A stretch of DNA of 64,000 bases, from contig NZ_CP118158.1 in NCBI RefSeq assembly GCF_028747785.1, positions 1,426,001-1,490,000 on the forward strand, given 5' to 3'. Every line of letters starts with the position of its first letter. Positions within the stretch are counted from its first letter, which is position 1. The stretch is from Halosimplex aquaticum. Lineage in GTDB: Archaea > Halobacteriota > Halobacteria > Halobacteriales > Haloarculaceae. A program made the translations under genes and the position numbers. Shown in pieces: positions 17,911 to 26,497 of this stretch. The notes beneath the pieces are model-generated. The model had not been told where the DNA came from, made no database searches, and worked only from the letters and a program-made list of their open reading frames with translations.

Positions 17911-18575
17911 AGCTGTAACCGCCGGGTGATCAGGTCGAACAGTCCGGGCTCCTCTCGTTCGATGGGAGCCCAGAGCCGGAACGCTTCCTCGACGTGGGCG
18001 CCGCGGCTCGCCTCGATCCGCTCGTCCTCCGGCGCCACGACGACGAGGTGGATCTCGTAGTGGCCGTAGTACCCGTAGTTCAGTAGCTCCCGCTGGGAGA
18101 ACTCCCCGACGAACGACGCGACCTCCTCGGGGATCGACTCCGTCACGAGCACGAACACGAACTCGGTGCTGAAATGGTCCTCGCTGGGGTCGATCCGCTC
18201 GTCGGCGAGGTCGTGACCGAGTTCGACCAACCGCTCCAGATCCGGGACGCGAACCGCAGGTTGGCGGCGAGCGTAGACGTACTCGAACGACTCGTGTTCG
18301 CCGAGCGTGATCGAGGGGTGGAGGAAGTGCTTCTTGTTCAGCATCCGCATCTCGCCGCCCAGCGCGAACGGCTCGTCCCCCGCGCGCACGTCCTTCTCCA
18401 GGTCGTAATTGTACATGAGCCGGTCGCTCACCCGGTCGAAGTACTCGTCGTCCCACTCGGGCACGTCGGGGTCGTCCTCGGCGGGTTCGAGCGACTCGTC
18501 GGGGTCACCGCGGCCCGAATCGACCTCCTGGTCGGCGGTTCCCGCGTCGCCGTCGGCCGGGTCTCCGTCGCTCAT
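17907..18575 (-). CDS. Conserved haloarchaeal protein, cytosolic
   Basis: The 222-residue acidic protein begins with a disordered Asp/Glu-rich tail (about 40 residues) followed by a folded domain: VSDRLMYNYDLEKDVRAGDEPFALGGEMRMLNKKHFLHPSITLGEHESFEYVYARR and an alternating helix/strand part ending LITRRLQL. Its start overlaps the stop of the cupin gene (ATGA at 18572-18575), which predicts translational coupling. No enzymatic motif is visible. Confidence 0.75.
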   Translation of the reverse strand: MSDGDPADGDAGTADQEVDSGRGDPDESLEPAEDDPDVPEWDDEYFDRVSDRLMYNYDLEKDVRAGDEPFALGGEMRMLNKKHFLHPSITLGEHESFEYVYARRQPAVRVPDLERLVELGHDLADERIDPSEDHFSTEFVFVLVTESIPEEVASFVGEFSQRELLNYGYYGHYEIHLVVVAPEDERIEASRGAHVEEAFRLWAPIEREEPGLFDLITRRLQL

Positions 18576-18943
18576 GCGTCCTCGTACGGATGGACGTCGT
18601 CGACGGCCGGTGCCCCGATGACCAGCGCGACCGCCCGTTCGTCCGCGCTCACGGGGACGTACGCCCGCTGTGGACTGTCCGGTTCGACCGCGAAGGCCTC
18701 GTCGGCGCCCACGTCGTACGTCTCCCCGGGCGTCTCGACGGAGAGGGTCCCGGAGAGCACGTAGAAGACCTCCTCCTGGCGGTCGTGGTAGTGGTACGCC
18801 AGCGGGATCGCCTCGCCCGGTTCGACCTCGTAACGGTTGACCGCCACGTTCTCCAGCCCCACCGCGTCGGATATCGACCGCTGGACGCTCGGCCGGTCGG
18901 GCGTGGGGTCGATCTCGCCGACGTCCACGTGGTGGTATCCCAT
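18572..18943 (-). CDS. Cupin-domain protein
   Basis: The 123-residue protein is a single cupin barrel. Motif 1 is YHYHDRQEEVFYVLSG, with the two His and the Glu that normally bind a metal, and motif 2 is DSPQRAYVPVS, where the usual second-motif His is not evident. Small cupins act as dioxygenases, isomerases or binding proteins. It overlaps the next gene by four bases, so the pair is co-translated. Confidence 0.87.
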   Translation of the reverse strand: MGYHHVDVGEIDPTPDRPSVQRSISDAVGLENVAVNRYEVEPGEAIPLAYHYHDRQEEVFYVLSGTLSVETPGETYDVGADEAFAVEPDSPQRAYVPVSADERAVALVIGAPAVDDVHPYEDA

Positions 18944-19055
18944 GACACGGACGAACGAACGCGGGCGGTAAAAACGTCTCCCCCGGCTCGTGGAGTCGCG
19001 TTCAGTCTATCTGCAAATTGAGTAGTGCTTGAATCGGTGATGGGAAAAGAGGGTA

Positions 19056-19427
19056 TCAGTTCGGAGTCGCTCTCCGCATATCTTCGCGGTGGTCGCGGGC
19101 CTTGAAGGCGCTATAGACGCCGAGGATGGCCGCTGCGAGCCCGACAAGGATGTCGTCCCAGAAGCCGAAGTCGTTCCCCGTCTCCGTGGCGCCGCCGTCA
19201 GCACTGAACATGAACGGCGCGGCGATCAGCCACAGCTCGAGAAGTGCGGCCAGCGACGCGGCAGCGATACTGGTGAACTTCTCGTCCGCACGGCGGTAGT
19301 AGTTGTACCCACCGAGCGCGAGCAGGGCAATGCCGATGATGACGTCGTTGTAGAACTGCGACGCGACGAGATCGAGCACCAGCGCCTGCATGATCATCCA
19401 ACCGCCCAGCAGGGCGATGAGTGCCAA
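19056..19427 (-). CDS. SPW-repeat-like four-helix membrane protein
   Basis: The 123-residue product has four hydrophobic helices in two similar halves: LIALLGGWMIMQALVLDL / DVIIGIALLALGGYNYY and LLELWLIAAPFMF / ILVGLAAAILGVYSAF. This two-fold arrangement is that of SPW-repeat proteins, though the SPW tripeptide itself is altered to AAPF. The first usable start is a TTG at 19427; a stop at 19455-19457 prevents a longer frame. It lies 23 bp downstream of the heptad-repeat protein gene and is probably co-transcribed. Confidence 0.7.
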   Translation of the reverse strand: MALIALLGGWMIMQALVLDLVASQFYNDVIIGIALLALGGYNYYRRADEKFTSIAAASLAALLELWLIAAPFMFSADGGATETGNDFGFWDDILVGLAAAILGVYSAFKARDHREDMRRATPN

Positions 19428-19450
19428 GAGCCACTTCTCGAACTGTCGGT

Positions 19451-19966
19451 CTAACTACTACCGCTCTCGTTCGCTTTTTTAGCGGCCATCTCACCGGCTT
19501 TCTCGGCCTCCTGGGCCGCTTTCTCGCCCGCTTGTTCGACTTGTTCACTGGCTTTTTCCGACCCTTCCTCGACGCGCTCAGCCACCGTCTCACCCGTTTG
19601 TTCGACCTTCTCACCCGCTTTTTCCGACTCTTTCTCAACACGCTCAGTCACTGTCTCACCGTCCTCCTTGATCGTATCGGCGGCCTGTTTAGTCACTTGC
19701 TTGGTCCGGTCTGCAGCCTCGCTCGCTGCGCTCTGAAGTTTCTTGGTCGGCTTTTGTGACTTCCGTAGCCAGTAACCCGCCGCAAACGCACCGACGACAA
19801 GTATCATCCTCAAAACCATACTGCTCCCCTTTGATTCATTCGCTGGCTTAATCTCAACGACTTTGTCGTTCGATTCTTTGATTGTGTCTGCCACTGCTTT
19901 CTGGATCTGTTCGTTCCTATCGGTCTCTGAGGACCCGGACAGACTGCTGATCATTGGGCCTTTCAT
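19451..19966 (-). CDS. Single-TM protein with long heptad-repeat (YtxH/LEA-like) tail, copy 1
   Basis: The 171-residue protein has an N-terminal acidic segment, one membrane helix (VLRMILVVGAFAAGYWLRKS, residues 50-69) and a roughly 100-residue charged tail of repeats such as GETVTERVEKESEKAGEKVEQ. The tail should form a long amphipathic helix, as in YtxH/apolipoprotein/LEA-like stress proteins. A paralogue lies at 22312-22824; the two match almost residue for residue in the tail, and even share bases just after the stop. It sits 23 bp upstream of the SPW-like gene. Confidence 0.75.
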   Translation of the reverse strand: MKGPMISSLSGSSETDRNEQIQKAVADTIKESNDKVVEIKPANESKGSSMVLRMILVVGAFAAGYWLRKSQKPTKKLQSAASEAADRTKQVTKQAADTIKEDGETVTERVEKESEKAGEKVEQTGETVAERVEEGSEKASEQVEQAGEKAAQEAEKAGEMAAKKANESGSS

Positions 19967-20208
19967 CGGAACTCAGTCTCGGATAAGGACGCATAGGGTT
20001 AAAGCGCACTACAGACATTCGCGTGCTACTGTATGCTTCCCTACGGGGACCCCTTCTTCTTGCTTATATAGACTCAATTGTCGAAGTCATCTATGATTAT
20101 TGTTGAAATTTGAGCATGTTCCATGATATGTATCTTATTAACAGTGGAGAGTCGGTTTCGATAGATCGATACTACCAGCCATCTTCGAAACGGTAATCAT
20201 GTCGCCCG

Positions 20209-21399
20209 TCACCGGTTCCACGGCGCATCATCGGGGTTGACGATGCGCCGGTGTTCCTCAATAGAGTCTAGCGTCGCCATATCCTTATCGTCGAGTTCCA
20301 CGCCGAGACTGAGCCAGTTCTCCCGGAGGTGCTCCGTAGTCGTGGCCCGTGGGATGGCGCTTACCCCTTTTTCGCGGAGCCACGCGAGACTGATCTGTTC
20401 GGGACTCGCCTCGTGCTTGGTAGCCACATCTTGTAACTCGTCTACGTCCTCGACATTGCTGCGGGCGAGTGGCGAGTAGGCGACGAGCTCTACGTCAACG
20501 TCGTCTCGGGCACAAAACGCTCGGAGTTCTTCCTGCGGGAGCAGGGGGTGCATCTCAACCTGGTTGGCAAAGATCGGTTTCTCGGACACGTCGAGGGCTT
20601 CCTTAAGGAGTTCGACAGTGAAGTTACTCACGCCGATCCTCCCGATAAGCCCCTCCTCGTAGAGGGTCCCAAAGGCGTCCAGCGTCTCGCCAGCCTCGTA
20701 CCTGTCGGTCGGCCAGCGGGGATACAGCATGTCGACGTACTCCATCCCAAGTCGATCGAGACTTGCCTCGACGCTGATCCGAATGTTTCTGGGGTTGAGG
20801 TCGGCGGGATCGACCTTTGTCGCCACGAAGATATCCTCGCGGGTGACCTCGGACTTAGCCACAGCATCGCCGACCGCGGACTCATTATAATAGGCTTCTC
20901 GTCGGACGGTCGTATCGATGTGGCGGTAGCCTATCTGGAGCGCCTGTCGGACGTTCTCCAAGCATTCATCGTACGTCGCGTGGTGATGGGTGCCGATGCC
21001 GAGCATCGGCATTCCACGAGTTGTCGGCGCGGAAAGGGAAGTAAGTGCCCGTTCAGTGTCGGCGATCCTAACATCAGCTGGGTTCATGGCCTGAGTGGAG
21101 TCTGCCTCTGCCTCATCCGGGGCGCTTTCCGTGGAATCTATTCGATCGATCAGCCCCTCAATAGCGGCTACTTCACTGCCGCTAGACGCTCTCTTCTGGC
21201 GCACCTGCGACACGATATCGGTCAGTCCGCCGTTATCGGTGCCCGACTTCTCAGGGTTCCCGGCGTTGTCGAGCCGCGGCTGGAGCAGATAGCCTGCAAT
21301 GAACGCAGCTGCGAGGGGTAAGCCCTTCCGCAGCTGTCTGCCGCCTCGGCCTCGTTCGTTACCTCGTTGGTTGTCAGTCCTCATCTCTTGTCGGAGCAT
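20209..21399 (-). CDS. Membrane-anchored aldo/keto reductase with altered catalytic tetrad
   Basis: The 396-residue protein is a fusion. Residues 1-125 carry a basic start, a membrane helix (LPLAAAFIAGYLLQPRL, 27-43) and a charged linker. Residues 130-396 are an aldo/keto reductase barrel (GIGTHHHATYDE, GYRHIDTT, ANQVEMHPLL, WLREKGVSAIPRATTTEHLREN). Catalytic Asp162, Tyr170 and Lys195 are in place, but the segment normally reading like LIHWP is LYPRWP, so Arg228 replaces the tetrad His. The family's NADP-site pattern near the C terminus is kept. Normal reductases of this type are about 270 residues and soluble. Confidence 0.82.
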   Translation of the reverse strand: MLRQEMRTDNQRGNERGRGGRQLRKGLPLAAAFIAGYLLQPRLDNAGNPEKSGTDNGGLTDIVSQVRQKRASSGSEVAAIEGLIDRIDSTESAPDEAEADSTQAMNPADVRIADTERALTSLSAPTTRGMPMLGIGTHHHATYDECLENVRQALQIGYRHIDTTVRREAYYNESAVGDAVAKSEVTREDIFVATKVDPADLNPRNIRISVEASLDRLGMEYVDMLYPRWPTDRYEAGETLDAFGTLYEEGLIGRIGVSNFTVELLKEALDVSEKPIFANQVEMHPLLPQEELRAFCARDDVDVELVAYSPLARSNVEDVDELQDVATKHEASPEQISLAWLREKGVSAIPRATTTEHLRENWLSLGVELDDKDMATLDSIEEHRRIVNPDDAPWNR

Positions 21400-21700
21400 T
21401 CCGCCTTACTATCGCCGACGTATTCTTCAACGTTAGGCCTGAGCATGCGCGCTGTGTACTTTTTGATTCACTTGCCACACTGTTGCAACCTGTATCGAAC
21501 TGGTTGGTGAGAAGTAGACGCTTCTGAACTCACAGTGTAGGAGATGTCAACATGGGGTACTCGTGGCGAACAGCGGTTGAGGTAGTTGTGTCGTCCCTCG
21601 GTGCCCAGATCTCAACCGAGACATGGTCGATAGATGTACCCAGTGACGCGACAGAGACAGCGAAGACGGCCCACAGGTATGACGCGAACGATACACGTAA

Positions 21701-21922
21701 GGACTATACCGACACCTGCTCGCCGAGTGGGAGGGAAACGTAGTCCCACAATCTACGTTGGTCACCCGGACAGCCTATTCGAAAGCATCGGTGGGTAAGG
21801 CCCTCTCTACACTCGAAGCCGAAGACGAGGTTGGTCGTTTTCAGATTGGGCGCGAAAAGTACGTCCTCTCTGATGAGCAAAGCATAGATTCCGTTGTGTT
21901 TGGGGAGACAGTCACGGAATGA
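21701..21922 (+). pseudogene. Remnant of a winged-helix DNA-binding protein
   Basis: An open stretch of about 73 codons without a start reads like the C-terminal part of a winged-helix domain: LLAEWEGNVVPQSTLV, AYSKASVGKALSTLEAE and VGRFQIGREKYVLS, ending VVFGETVTE and TGA at 21920-21922. It is closed upstream by TAA at about 21698 and only short unrelated frames precede it, so the 5' half has been lost or frameshifted. Similarity is judged by eye only. Confidence 0.45.
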
Positions 21923-22311
21923 GCGGACGAGCTGGATGAACTGAACCGTAGCTCCACTATATTGAACATCAGGTCGGCGATGTCGGAATTCCTTACTTCT
22001 CTTACACGGTAGAACGCGATGAGATCCCCTCGGCGCGCACAATGCCTACAGGGGTCGTGACCGACAAAGCGCCACGCCGAGAACACCGCCAATCCGATAC
22101 CGAAACGACGGTCAACTCCCGACCGCACCAGCACACAAGCAGCCGCTACAGCTGAGGGCAACCGGGCGTTTGTTTTACTCATTCTGTGGCTCTGCGTTCG
22201 AAACCGGATACCGTCCTCCGATTCTGCTGGACCGACGGCAAGCGATTGGACCCGACGTGGACCGCCAGAGTCCGCTTTCGTCACCGAAGTAGCACTCCCC
22301 GAACTGTCAGT
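21923..22311. other. Lower-GC gap with possible degraded genes
   Basis: The 912 bp between the aldo/keto reductase and heptad-repeat copy 2 (21400-22311) have no convincing intact gene apart from the winged-helix remnant. A minus-strand frame from an ATG at about 22180 begins MSKTNARLPSAVAAAC and GVDRRFGIGLAVFSAWRFVGH, like a small membrane protein, but then degenerates into Ser runs and Cys-rich sequence, so it may be another remnant. A plus-strand 63-codon frame at 21552 looks random. Confidence 0.4.
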
Positions 22312-22824
22312 CTAACTGCTACCGCTCTTATTCGTTTTCTTAGCAGCCTTCTCGCCAGCCTCTTCGGCCTCTTCGGCCACCGTCTCACCGGTTTGTTCGA
22401 CTGTCTCACTGGCTTTCTCCGATCTTTCCTCGATGCGTTCGGCCACTGTCTCGCTGGTTTGTTCGACCTGCTCGCTGGCTTTCTCCGATCCTTCTTCGAC
22501 GCGCTCGGTCACCGTCTCGCCGCCCTCTTGGATCGTATCAGCGGTCTGCTCGGTGACGTGCTTAGTCCGGTCGGCGATCTCGCTCGCCGCGCTCTGGAGC
22601 ATTTTGGTCGGCTGCTGGGACTTTCGGAGCCAGTACCCGATCGCGATCACGCCGCCGATGAGCGCTATCAGCGCGAGCTTCCCCCGACCGCCCGACTCGT
22701 TCGCCGGCTTAATCTCGACGTTTGACTCCGCGATCGCGTCTCTCACCTCCTCCCGAATCTGTGCATCCATCTCGCTCTCTGAGGACTCAGACGACCGGCT
22801 ACGTGTTGGGTGCTGCAGTTTCAT
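22312..22824 (-). CDS. Single-TM protein with long heptad-repeat (YtxH/LEA-like) tail, copy 2
   Basis: The 170-residue paralogue of the protein at 19451 has an acidic start with the shared segment VEIKPANES, a membrane helix (LALIALIGGVIAIGYWLRKS) and a tail of heptad-like repeats (GETVTERVEEGSEKASEQVEQ, SETVAERIEERSEKASETVEQ). Both copies end KKANESGSS/KKTNKSGSS. The tail is predicted to be one long charged amphipathic helix. Role unknown; envelope or osmotic-stress protection is suggested by the family resemblance only. Confidence 0.75.
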   Translation of the reverse strand: MKLQHPTRSRSSESSESEMDAQIREEVRDAIAESNVEIKPANESGGRGKLALIALIGGVIAIGYWLRKSQQPTKMLQSAASEIADRTKHVTEQTADTIQEGGETVTERVEEGSEKASEQVEQTSETVAERIEERSEKASETVEQTGETVAEEAEEAGEKAAKKTNKSGSS

Positions 22825-22980
22825 CGAGAACCGGCTCTAGCTAGATCTGCACGGCCAAAAATGGCTGTGCGTGACATATCAAAGGGATCAATGACCGAGC
22901 GAGTAATAGAGAAGGTGGCGACTTCAACGGCGGAACTCCAGCCGTAGATCCTGCTAAATACCGGACCTGTATTGAGCATC

Positions 22981-23082
22981 CGCGCGAACGCAGTGAGCGC
23001 GGTTCACGCGGCCGAGCGAAGCGAGGCCGAGCCTTTTTCACCCATGTTTTTGGCTGGGGGGTCGCTGGCGGCGACCCCCAGC
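22981..23082. repeat. Cluster of inverted repeats in the 315-bp gap 22825-23139
   Basis: Three hairpins follow each other. One is CCGCGCGAAC / GTTCACGCGG around 22980-23011. The second is a GAGCGAAGCGAG block flanked by GGCC. The third is a strong stem at 23053-23065 pairing with 23071-23082 (GCTGGGGG-type arm, five-base loop, one bulged G), extended by TTTTT on the left and AAAAA on the right. A further short stem, GCACGGCC/GGCTGTGC, is at about 22850-22871. Similar elements are frequent between haloarchaeal genes. No gene is seen in the gap. Confidence 0.6.
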
Positions 23083-23139
23083 GAAAAAGATGGTGGTGTA
23101 AACTTTAACCGCGCCCAGAGCCAACACCGGCACGAATCG

Positions 23140-23361
23140 ATGGCTCCGAAAGAGACAGAGGCGTGCGGTCGTTGCAGCATGACCAGCGTCGTCGAGGCGA
23201 CAGCCGAAGGCGACGCGGACGACGACCGCGACCCGTTCGGCGGCGCGCGCATCGAAGTCCCGGAGGGGGAGATGCGGGCAGTCGCGAAACCACAGATCCT
23301 GGTCGGCCGCGCCAAGCGAAAGATAGACGAGGTCGCGACGCGGCTCACCTACGGACGATAA
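23140..23361 (+). CDS. Small conserved protein with a CxxC pair
   Basis: The 73-residue protein has one CxxC (ACGRCSM, residues 8-14), an acidic middle and a conserved-looking end (GARIEVPEGEMRAVAKPQILVGRAKRKIDEVATRLTYGR). The stop overlaps the next start (TAATG at 23359-23363), which predicts translational coupling with the DUF5828-like gene. Function unknown. Confidence 0.75.
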   Translation: MAPKETEACGRCSMTSVVEATAEGDADDDRDPFGGARIEVPEGEMRAVAKPQILVGRAKRKIDEVATRLTYGR

Positions 23362-24059
23362 TGGAAGAGAGCGTCTCAGGATTCAAGACCCGCGGCGGCT
23401 GGGTCGACGCCGTCGAACACGGCGAACGCATCGTCCGCGCGCTGAAGGACCTCCGCGAGGACGACGAGGGCGTCTCGCTCGCCGCGCTGGAGGAGTTCGA
23501 CGAGTGGCGCCCCAAGAGCCACGAGCGGCTCGACGAGGACGTCAACGAGAAGACGGCCGACCAGGCCAGCGTCGAGGAGGGCGAGGGGGAGAAGGCCGGC
23601 AAGGACCCCGACGAGGACCTCCAGACGGCCGGCGAGAAGCTCACGGAGTCCTACGAGAGCCTCGAAGACGAGGACACCGGCGAGGCGGTCGACAAGTGGG
23701 GTGAGTCGCTGGACTACGTCGCCCGCGCGGCCGACTCGGCGGGCCGCAAGGCCGTCCGCAAGGTCGAGGACGCCGTCTACCGCAACGTGATGACCCAGAT
23801 CGCGCCGTACTACTTCGACAACGAACTCGTCAGCGCGAACCTCCAGCGGGTCAACGGCGACGACCGCCCGGAGTACGTCTTCGAGATCAACGTCAACGAC
23901 GACGACCTGAAGATCAAGGTCTCGAACAAGCTCGCCGACTACGAGTCGACCGTCGACCGCTGGCACGTCGACACCGAGAAGGCGACCGAGGCCGCCGAGG
24001 CCGCCGAAGGCGTCGAAGCGCCCGACCCCGAAGCCGAGGCCGACGCCGAGACGACCTGA
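23361..24059 (+). CDS. DUF5828-like haloarchaeal protein
   Basis: The 232-residue cytosolic protein starts MEESVSGFKTRGGWVDAVEHGERIVRAL and has a very acidic middle (residues about 60-120). A folded C-terminal part follows (RNVMTQIAPYYFDNELVSANLQRVNGDDRPEYVFEINVNDDDLKIKVSNKLADYESTVDRWHVD) and ends in a Glu/Ala-rich tail. It resembles what I recall as the haloarchaeal DUF5828 family; the name is from memory and not verified. It is translationally coupled to the small CxxC protein upstream. Confidence 0.75.
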   Translation: MEESVSGFKTRGGWVDAVEHGERIVRALKDLREDDEGVSLAALEEFDEWRPKSHERLDEDVNEKTADQASVEEGEGEKAGKDPDEDLQTAGEKLTESYESLEDEDTGEAVDKWGESLDYVARAADSAGRKAVRKVEDAVYRNVMTQIAPYYFDNELVSANLQRVNGDDRPEYVFEINVNDDDLKIKVSNKLADYESTVDRWHVDTEKATEAAEAAEGVEAPDPEAEADAETT

Positions 24060-24167
24060 GTCGGGCGCGCTTCGACACGACTCTCCCGACCACCCGGCGG
24101 TCGCCGTTCCGCCACCCGTGGCCGCAGTCGGCAGGCTATTATACGAACCACCGTTAGCCGTCCGCAG

Positions 24168-25340
24168 ATGGCATCGCTGGCGATACTGCTGGTAGCCGCC
24201 GGAGCGAGTCTGTTCATGGCGTGGGCGATCGGCGCAGGGTCGTCGGGATCGACACCCTTCGCGCCGGCCGTCGGCGCGAACGCGATCTCGGTGATGCGCG
24301 CGGGGTTCGTCGTCGGGATCCTCGGCCTCGCCGGCGCCGTCTTCCAGGGCGCCAACGTCACCGAGGCGGTCGGCCAGGAACTCATCCGCGGCGTCACCCT
24401 CTCGCCGGTCGCGGCCGTGGTCGGCCTCACTACCGCCGCGATCCTCGTTGCTTTCGGCGTCTTCGCCGGCTATCCGATCGCGACCGCGTTCACCGTCACC
24501 GGCGCCGTCGTCGGCGTCGGACTGGCGCTGGGCGGCGACCCCGCCTGGGCCAAGTACCGCCAGATCGCCGCGCTGTGGCTCGCCGTCCCGTTCGTCGGCG
24601 GCGGCATCGCCTACGCGACCGCCCGCTTCCTCCGGAGCGAGGGCGTGCCCGAGCGACTCGCCGTCCCCGCGCTCGGCGGCGTCGTCGGCATCATCCTCGC
24701 CAACGTCGAGTTCGTCTTCCTCGGGTCGGCCGGCGAGCAGTCGTCGATCGCCGCCTCGATCGCGACCGCGATCGGCGGGCCGCCGCTCGCCCTGCTCGCC
24801 CTCGTCTCGCTCGCGCTCGCGGCCCTCGCCGCCGCCGCCCTCTGGTGGGACGTCCGCGAGAACGGCAACCGAGGCCAGCGGCACTTCCTGCTCGTCCTCG
24901 GCGGCCTCGTCGCCTTCTCCGCCGGAGGGAGCCAGGTCGGCCTCGCGATCGGACCGCTGGTCCCGCTGCTCGGTCCGTTCGACCTCCCCATCGTCGTCGT
25001 GCTAATCGGCGGCGGTATCGGCCTCCTGATCGGTTCGTGGACCGGCGCTCCGCGGATGATCAAGGCGATCTCGCAGGACTACTCCTCGCTCGGCCCCCGC
25101 CGGTCCATCGCCGCGCTCATCCCGTCGTTCGCCATCGCCCAGACCGCCGTCTTCTTCGGCATCCCCGTCTCGTTCAACGAGATCATCGTCTCGGCCATCG
25201 TCGGCAGCGGTTACGCCGCCGGCAACAGCGCCGTCAGCAAGGAGAAGATGCTCAAGACCGTCGCCGCGTGGGTCGGCTCGCTCGTCCTCGCGCTCGGCGT
25301 GAGCTACGGCGCGTTCACCGCCGTCGACACCCTGCTGTGA
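24168..25340 (+). CDS. Inorganic phosphate transporter, PiT family
   Basis: The 390-residue protein has about ten membrane helices and the two-fold PiT arrangement. The first half carries GSTPFAPAVGANAISVMRAGFVVGILGLAGAVFQGANVTE, a halophile variant of the GANDVANxxG signature, and the second half carries SFNEIIVSAIVGSGYAAGNSAVSKEKM. PiT carriers import phosphate with a cation, here likely sodium. No PhoU-like partner is adjacent. ATG 24168. Confidence 0.88.
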   Translation: MASLAILLVAAGASLFMAWAIGAGSSGSTPFAPAVGANAISVMRAGFVVGILGLAGAVFQGANVTEAVGQELIRGVTLSPVAAVVGLTTAAILVAFGVFAGYPIATAFTVTGAVVGVGLALGGDPAWAKYRQIAALWLAVPFVGGGIAYATARFLRSEGVPERLAVPALGGVVGIILANVEFVFLGSAGEQSSIAASIATAIGGPPLALLALVSLALAALAAAALWWDVRENGNRGQRHFLLVLGGLVAFSAGGSQVGLAIGPLVPLLGPFDLPIVVVLIGGGIGLLIGSWTGAPRMIKAISQDYSSLGPRRSIAALIPSFAIAQTAVFFGIPVSFNEIIVSAIVGSGYAAGNSAVSKEKMLKTVAAWVGSLVLALGVSYGAFTAVDTLL

Positions 25341-25398
25341 GTCCCTCGGCGCCGGTCGCGTCTGTCGGGGTCGGGGACCGAGAGGGATCCCGAGCGAG

Positions 25399-25875
25399 CT
25401 ATCCGCTCGCGACGGCCCGATCCACCGTTCGGCGGACGCCGTACCCGACGACGTAGCCGACGACGCCGAAGGCGACCGCCAGTCGGAGGCCGCTGGTGAC
25501 GCTGGCTTCGAGGCCGCCCCGTAGCTCCGCGCGGGCGGAGCCGTAGGCGAACGCGGCCATCCGCGGATAGCTGTACCGCGACGCCGGCCCCCAGGCGCCG
25601 GTGACGTACCCCACGAGCGGCGGGAACGTGTAACTCCAGAGCGAGACCGACCACGTCGCCGCGACGCCCGGCACGACCCCCGCGCGGAGCGCCCCGGCGA
25701 CGGCCGCGACGGCGAACGACCCCGCGATCCAGAAGATGAACCCCTCGTGGAGTCCGAGCAGGAACGCGGCCGTTCCCGCTGCCAACAGCCCGGCGACCGT
25801 CACGATCAACCGCCGCCGCGATTGGGAGTCTCCGACCGCGAGCGCCCGGAACTGTCGATCGGCGATCGAGTCCAT
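25399..25875 (-). CDS. Four-helix membrane protein of unknown function
   Basis: The 158-residue product has hydrophobic segments at about 24-42 (LIVTVAGLLAAGTAAFLLGL), 46-65, 75-95 and 128-147 (LRLAVAFGVVGYVVGYGV), with short polar loops and a Tyr-rich loop (GPASRYSYPRMAAFAYGSARAEL). No family is recognised. It converges with the phosphate transporter, 59 bp apart. Confidence 0.7.
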   Translation of the reverse strand: MDSIADRQFRALAVGDSQSRRRLIVTVAGLLAAGTAAFLLGLHEGFIFWIAGSFAVAAVAGALRAGVVPGVAATWSVSLWSYTFPPLVGYVTGAWGPASRYSYPRMAAFAYGSARAELRGGLEASVTSGLRLAVAFGVVGYVVGYGVRRTVDRAVASG

Positions 25876-26001
25876 GGTCAGACCGACCGGCGGGACCGTG
25901 ATAGTCGCTGGGGACGGGTCTCGCGGCGTTGGTCAACACGTATCACGCGGCGAACGGAAAAGGGACGGAGCGACGCCTTCGACCGGAGGGAGAGCGCGAC
26001 C

Positions 26002-26388
26002 TTACTCCTCGTCGCCGAGCAGGTCCGCGGGGTCGTCGCCGCCGCGCTCGGCGATCCGGGCGTTGATCTGGCGGGTGGCCTCGCCGACCTCGCGGCCGCG
26101 GACGGTCACGCGCCTGCGCTCGCCGTCGCGGCTGGGGTCGTAGCCGGTGCCGCCTTCGAGCATGATCTGCTTGAGTTCCGTGCCGCGCACGTCGTCGCGC
26201 ATCGGTCGGCCGGTCTCGTCGGAGCCGCCGGTGATCTCCAGCGTGTAGCCCGAGAGGCCGACGGCGCCGCCGTCGACTTCCTCGCCGATCTCTCGGCCGA
26301 TGAATCGGTTCGCGTCCTGTCCGTCGATCTCGACCTGGTACGTGTGGCCGTCCTCCGGGTCGGAGACGGCGACGGTGAAATCTGCCAT
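26002..26388 (-). CDS. rps6e: 30S ribosomal protein S6e
   Basis: The 128-residue protein is archaeal S6e: [22 protein letters not shown], then [39 protein letters not shown], which is the conserved core, and an [12 protein letters not shown] stretch near the end. It is a component of the small subunit. The ATG at 26388 is chosen because four residues upstream (MRTY) are absent from the family. Confidence 0.95.
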   Translation of the reverse strand: MADFTVAVSDPEDGHTYQVEIDGQDANRFIGREIGEEVDGGAVGLSGYTLEITGGSDETGRPMRDDVRGTELKQIMLEGGTGYDPSRDGERRRVTVRGREVGEATRQINARIAERGGDDPADLLGDEE

Positions 26389-26497
26389 ATAAGTCCGCAA
26401 TCAGCGCGCGTTCAAAAGCCCGTCGGAACGCCTCGTCCGATCCCGGCCTCCCCCGGCGTGTACGAACTCCCCTCGCAGGCAATCCACCCCTCGGACG

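Noticed and set aside
21552..21743. A 63-codon plus-strand frame in the accessory patch
   Set aside because: The product shows no structure or motif, and its sequence overlaps the winged-helix remnant in another frame.
22990..23035. GAGCGAAGCGAG-type repeats considered as CRISPR repeats
   Set aside because: Only short palindromic units with no regular spacing; these are common between haloarchaeal genes and also occur near 1935, 2105 and 9890.
23046..23090. The strong hairpin considered as an intrinsic terminator
   Set aside because: The T-tract lies on the 5' side of the stem on both strands and the hairpin is upstream of a gene start, so it does not have terminator layout.
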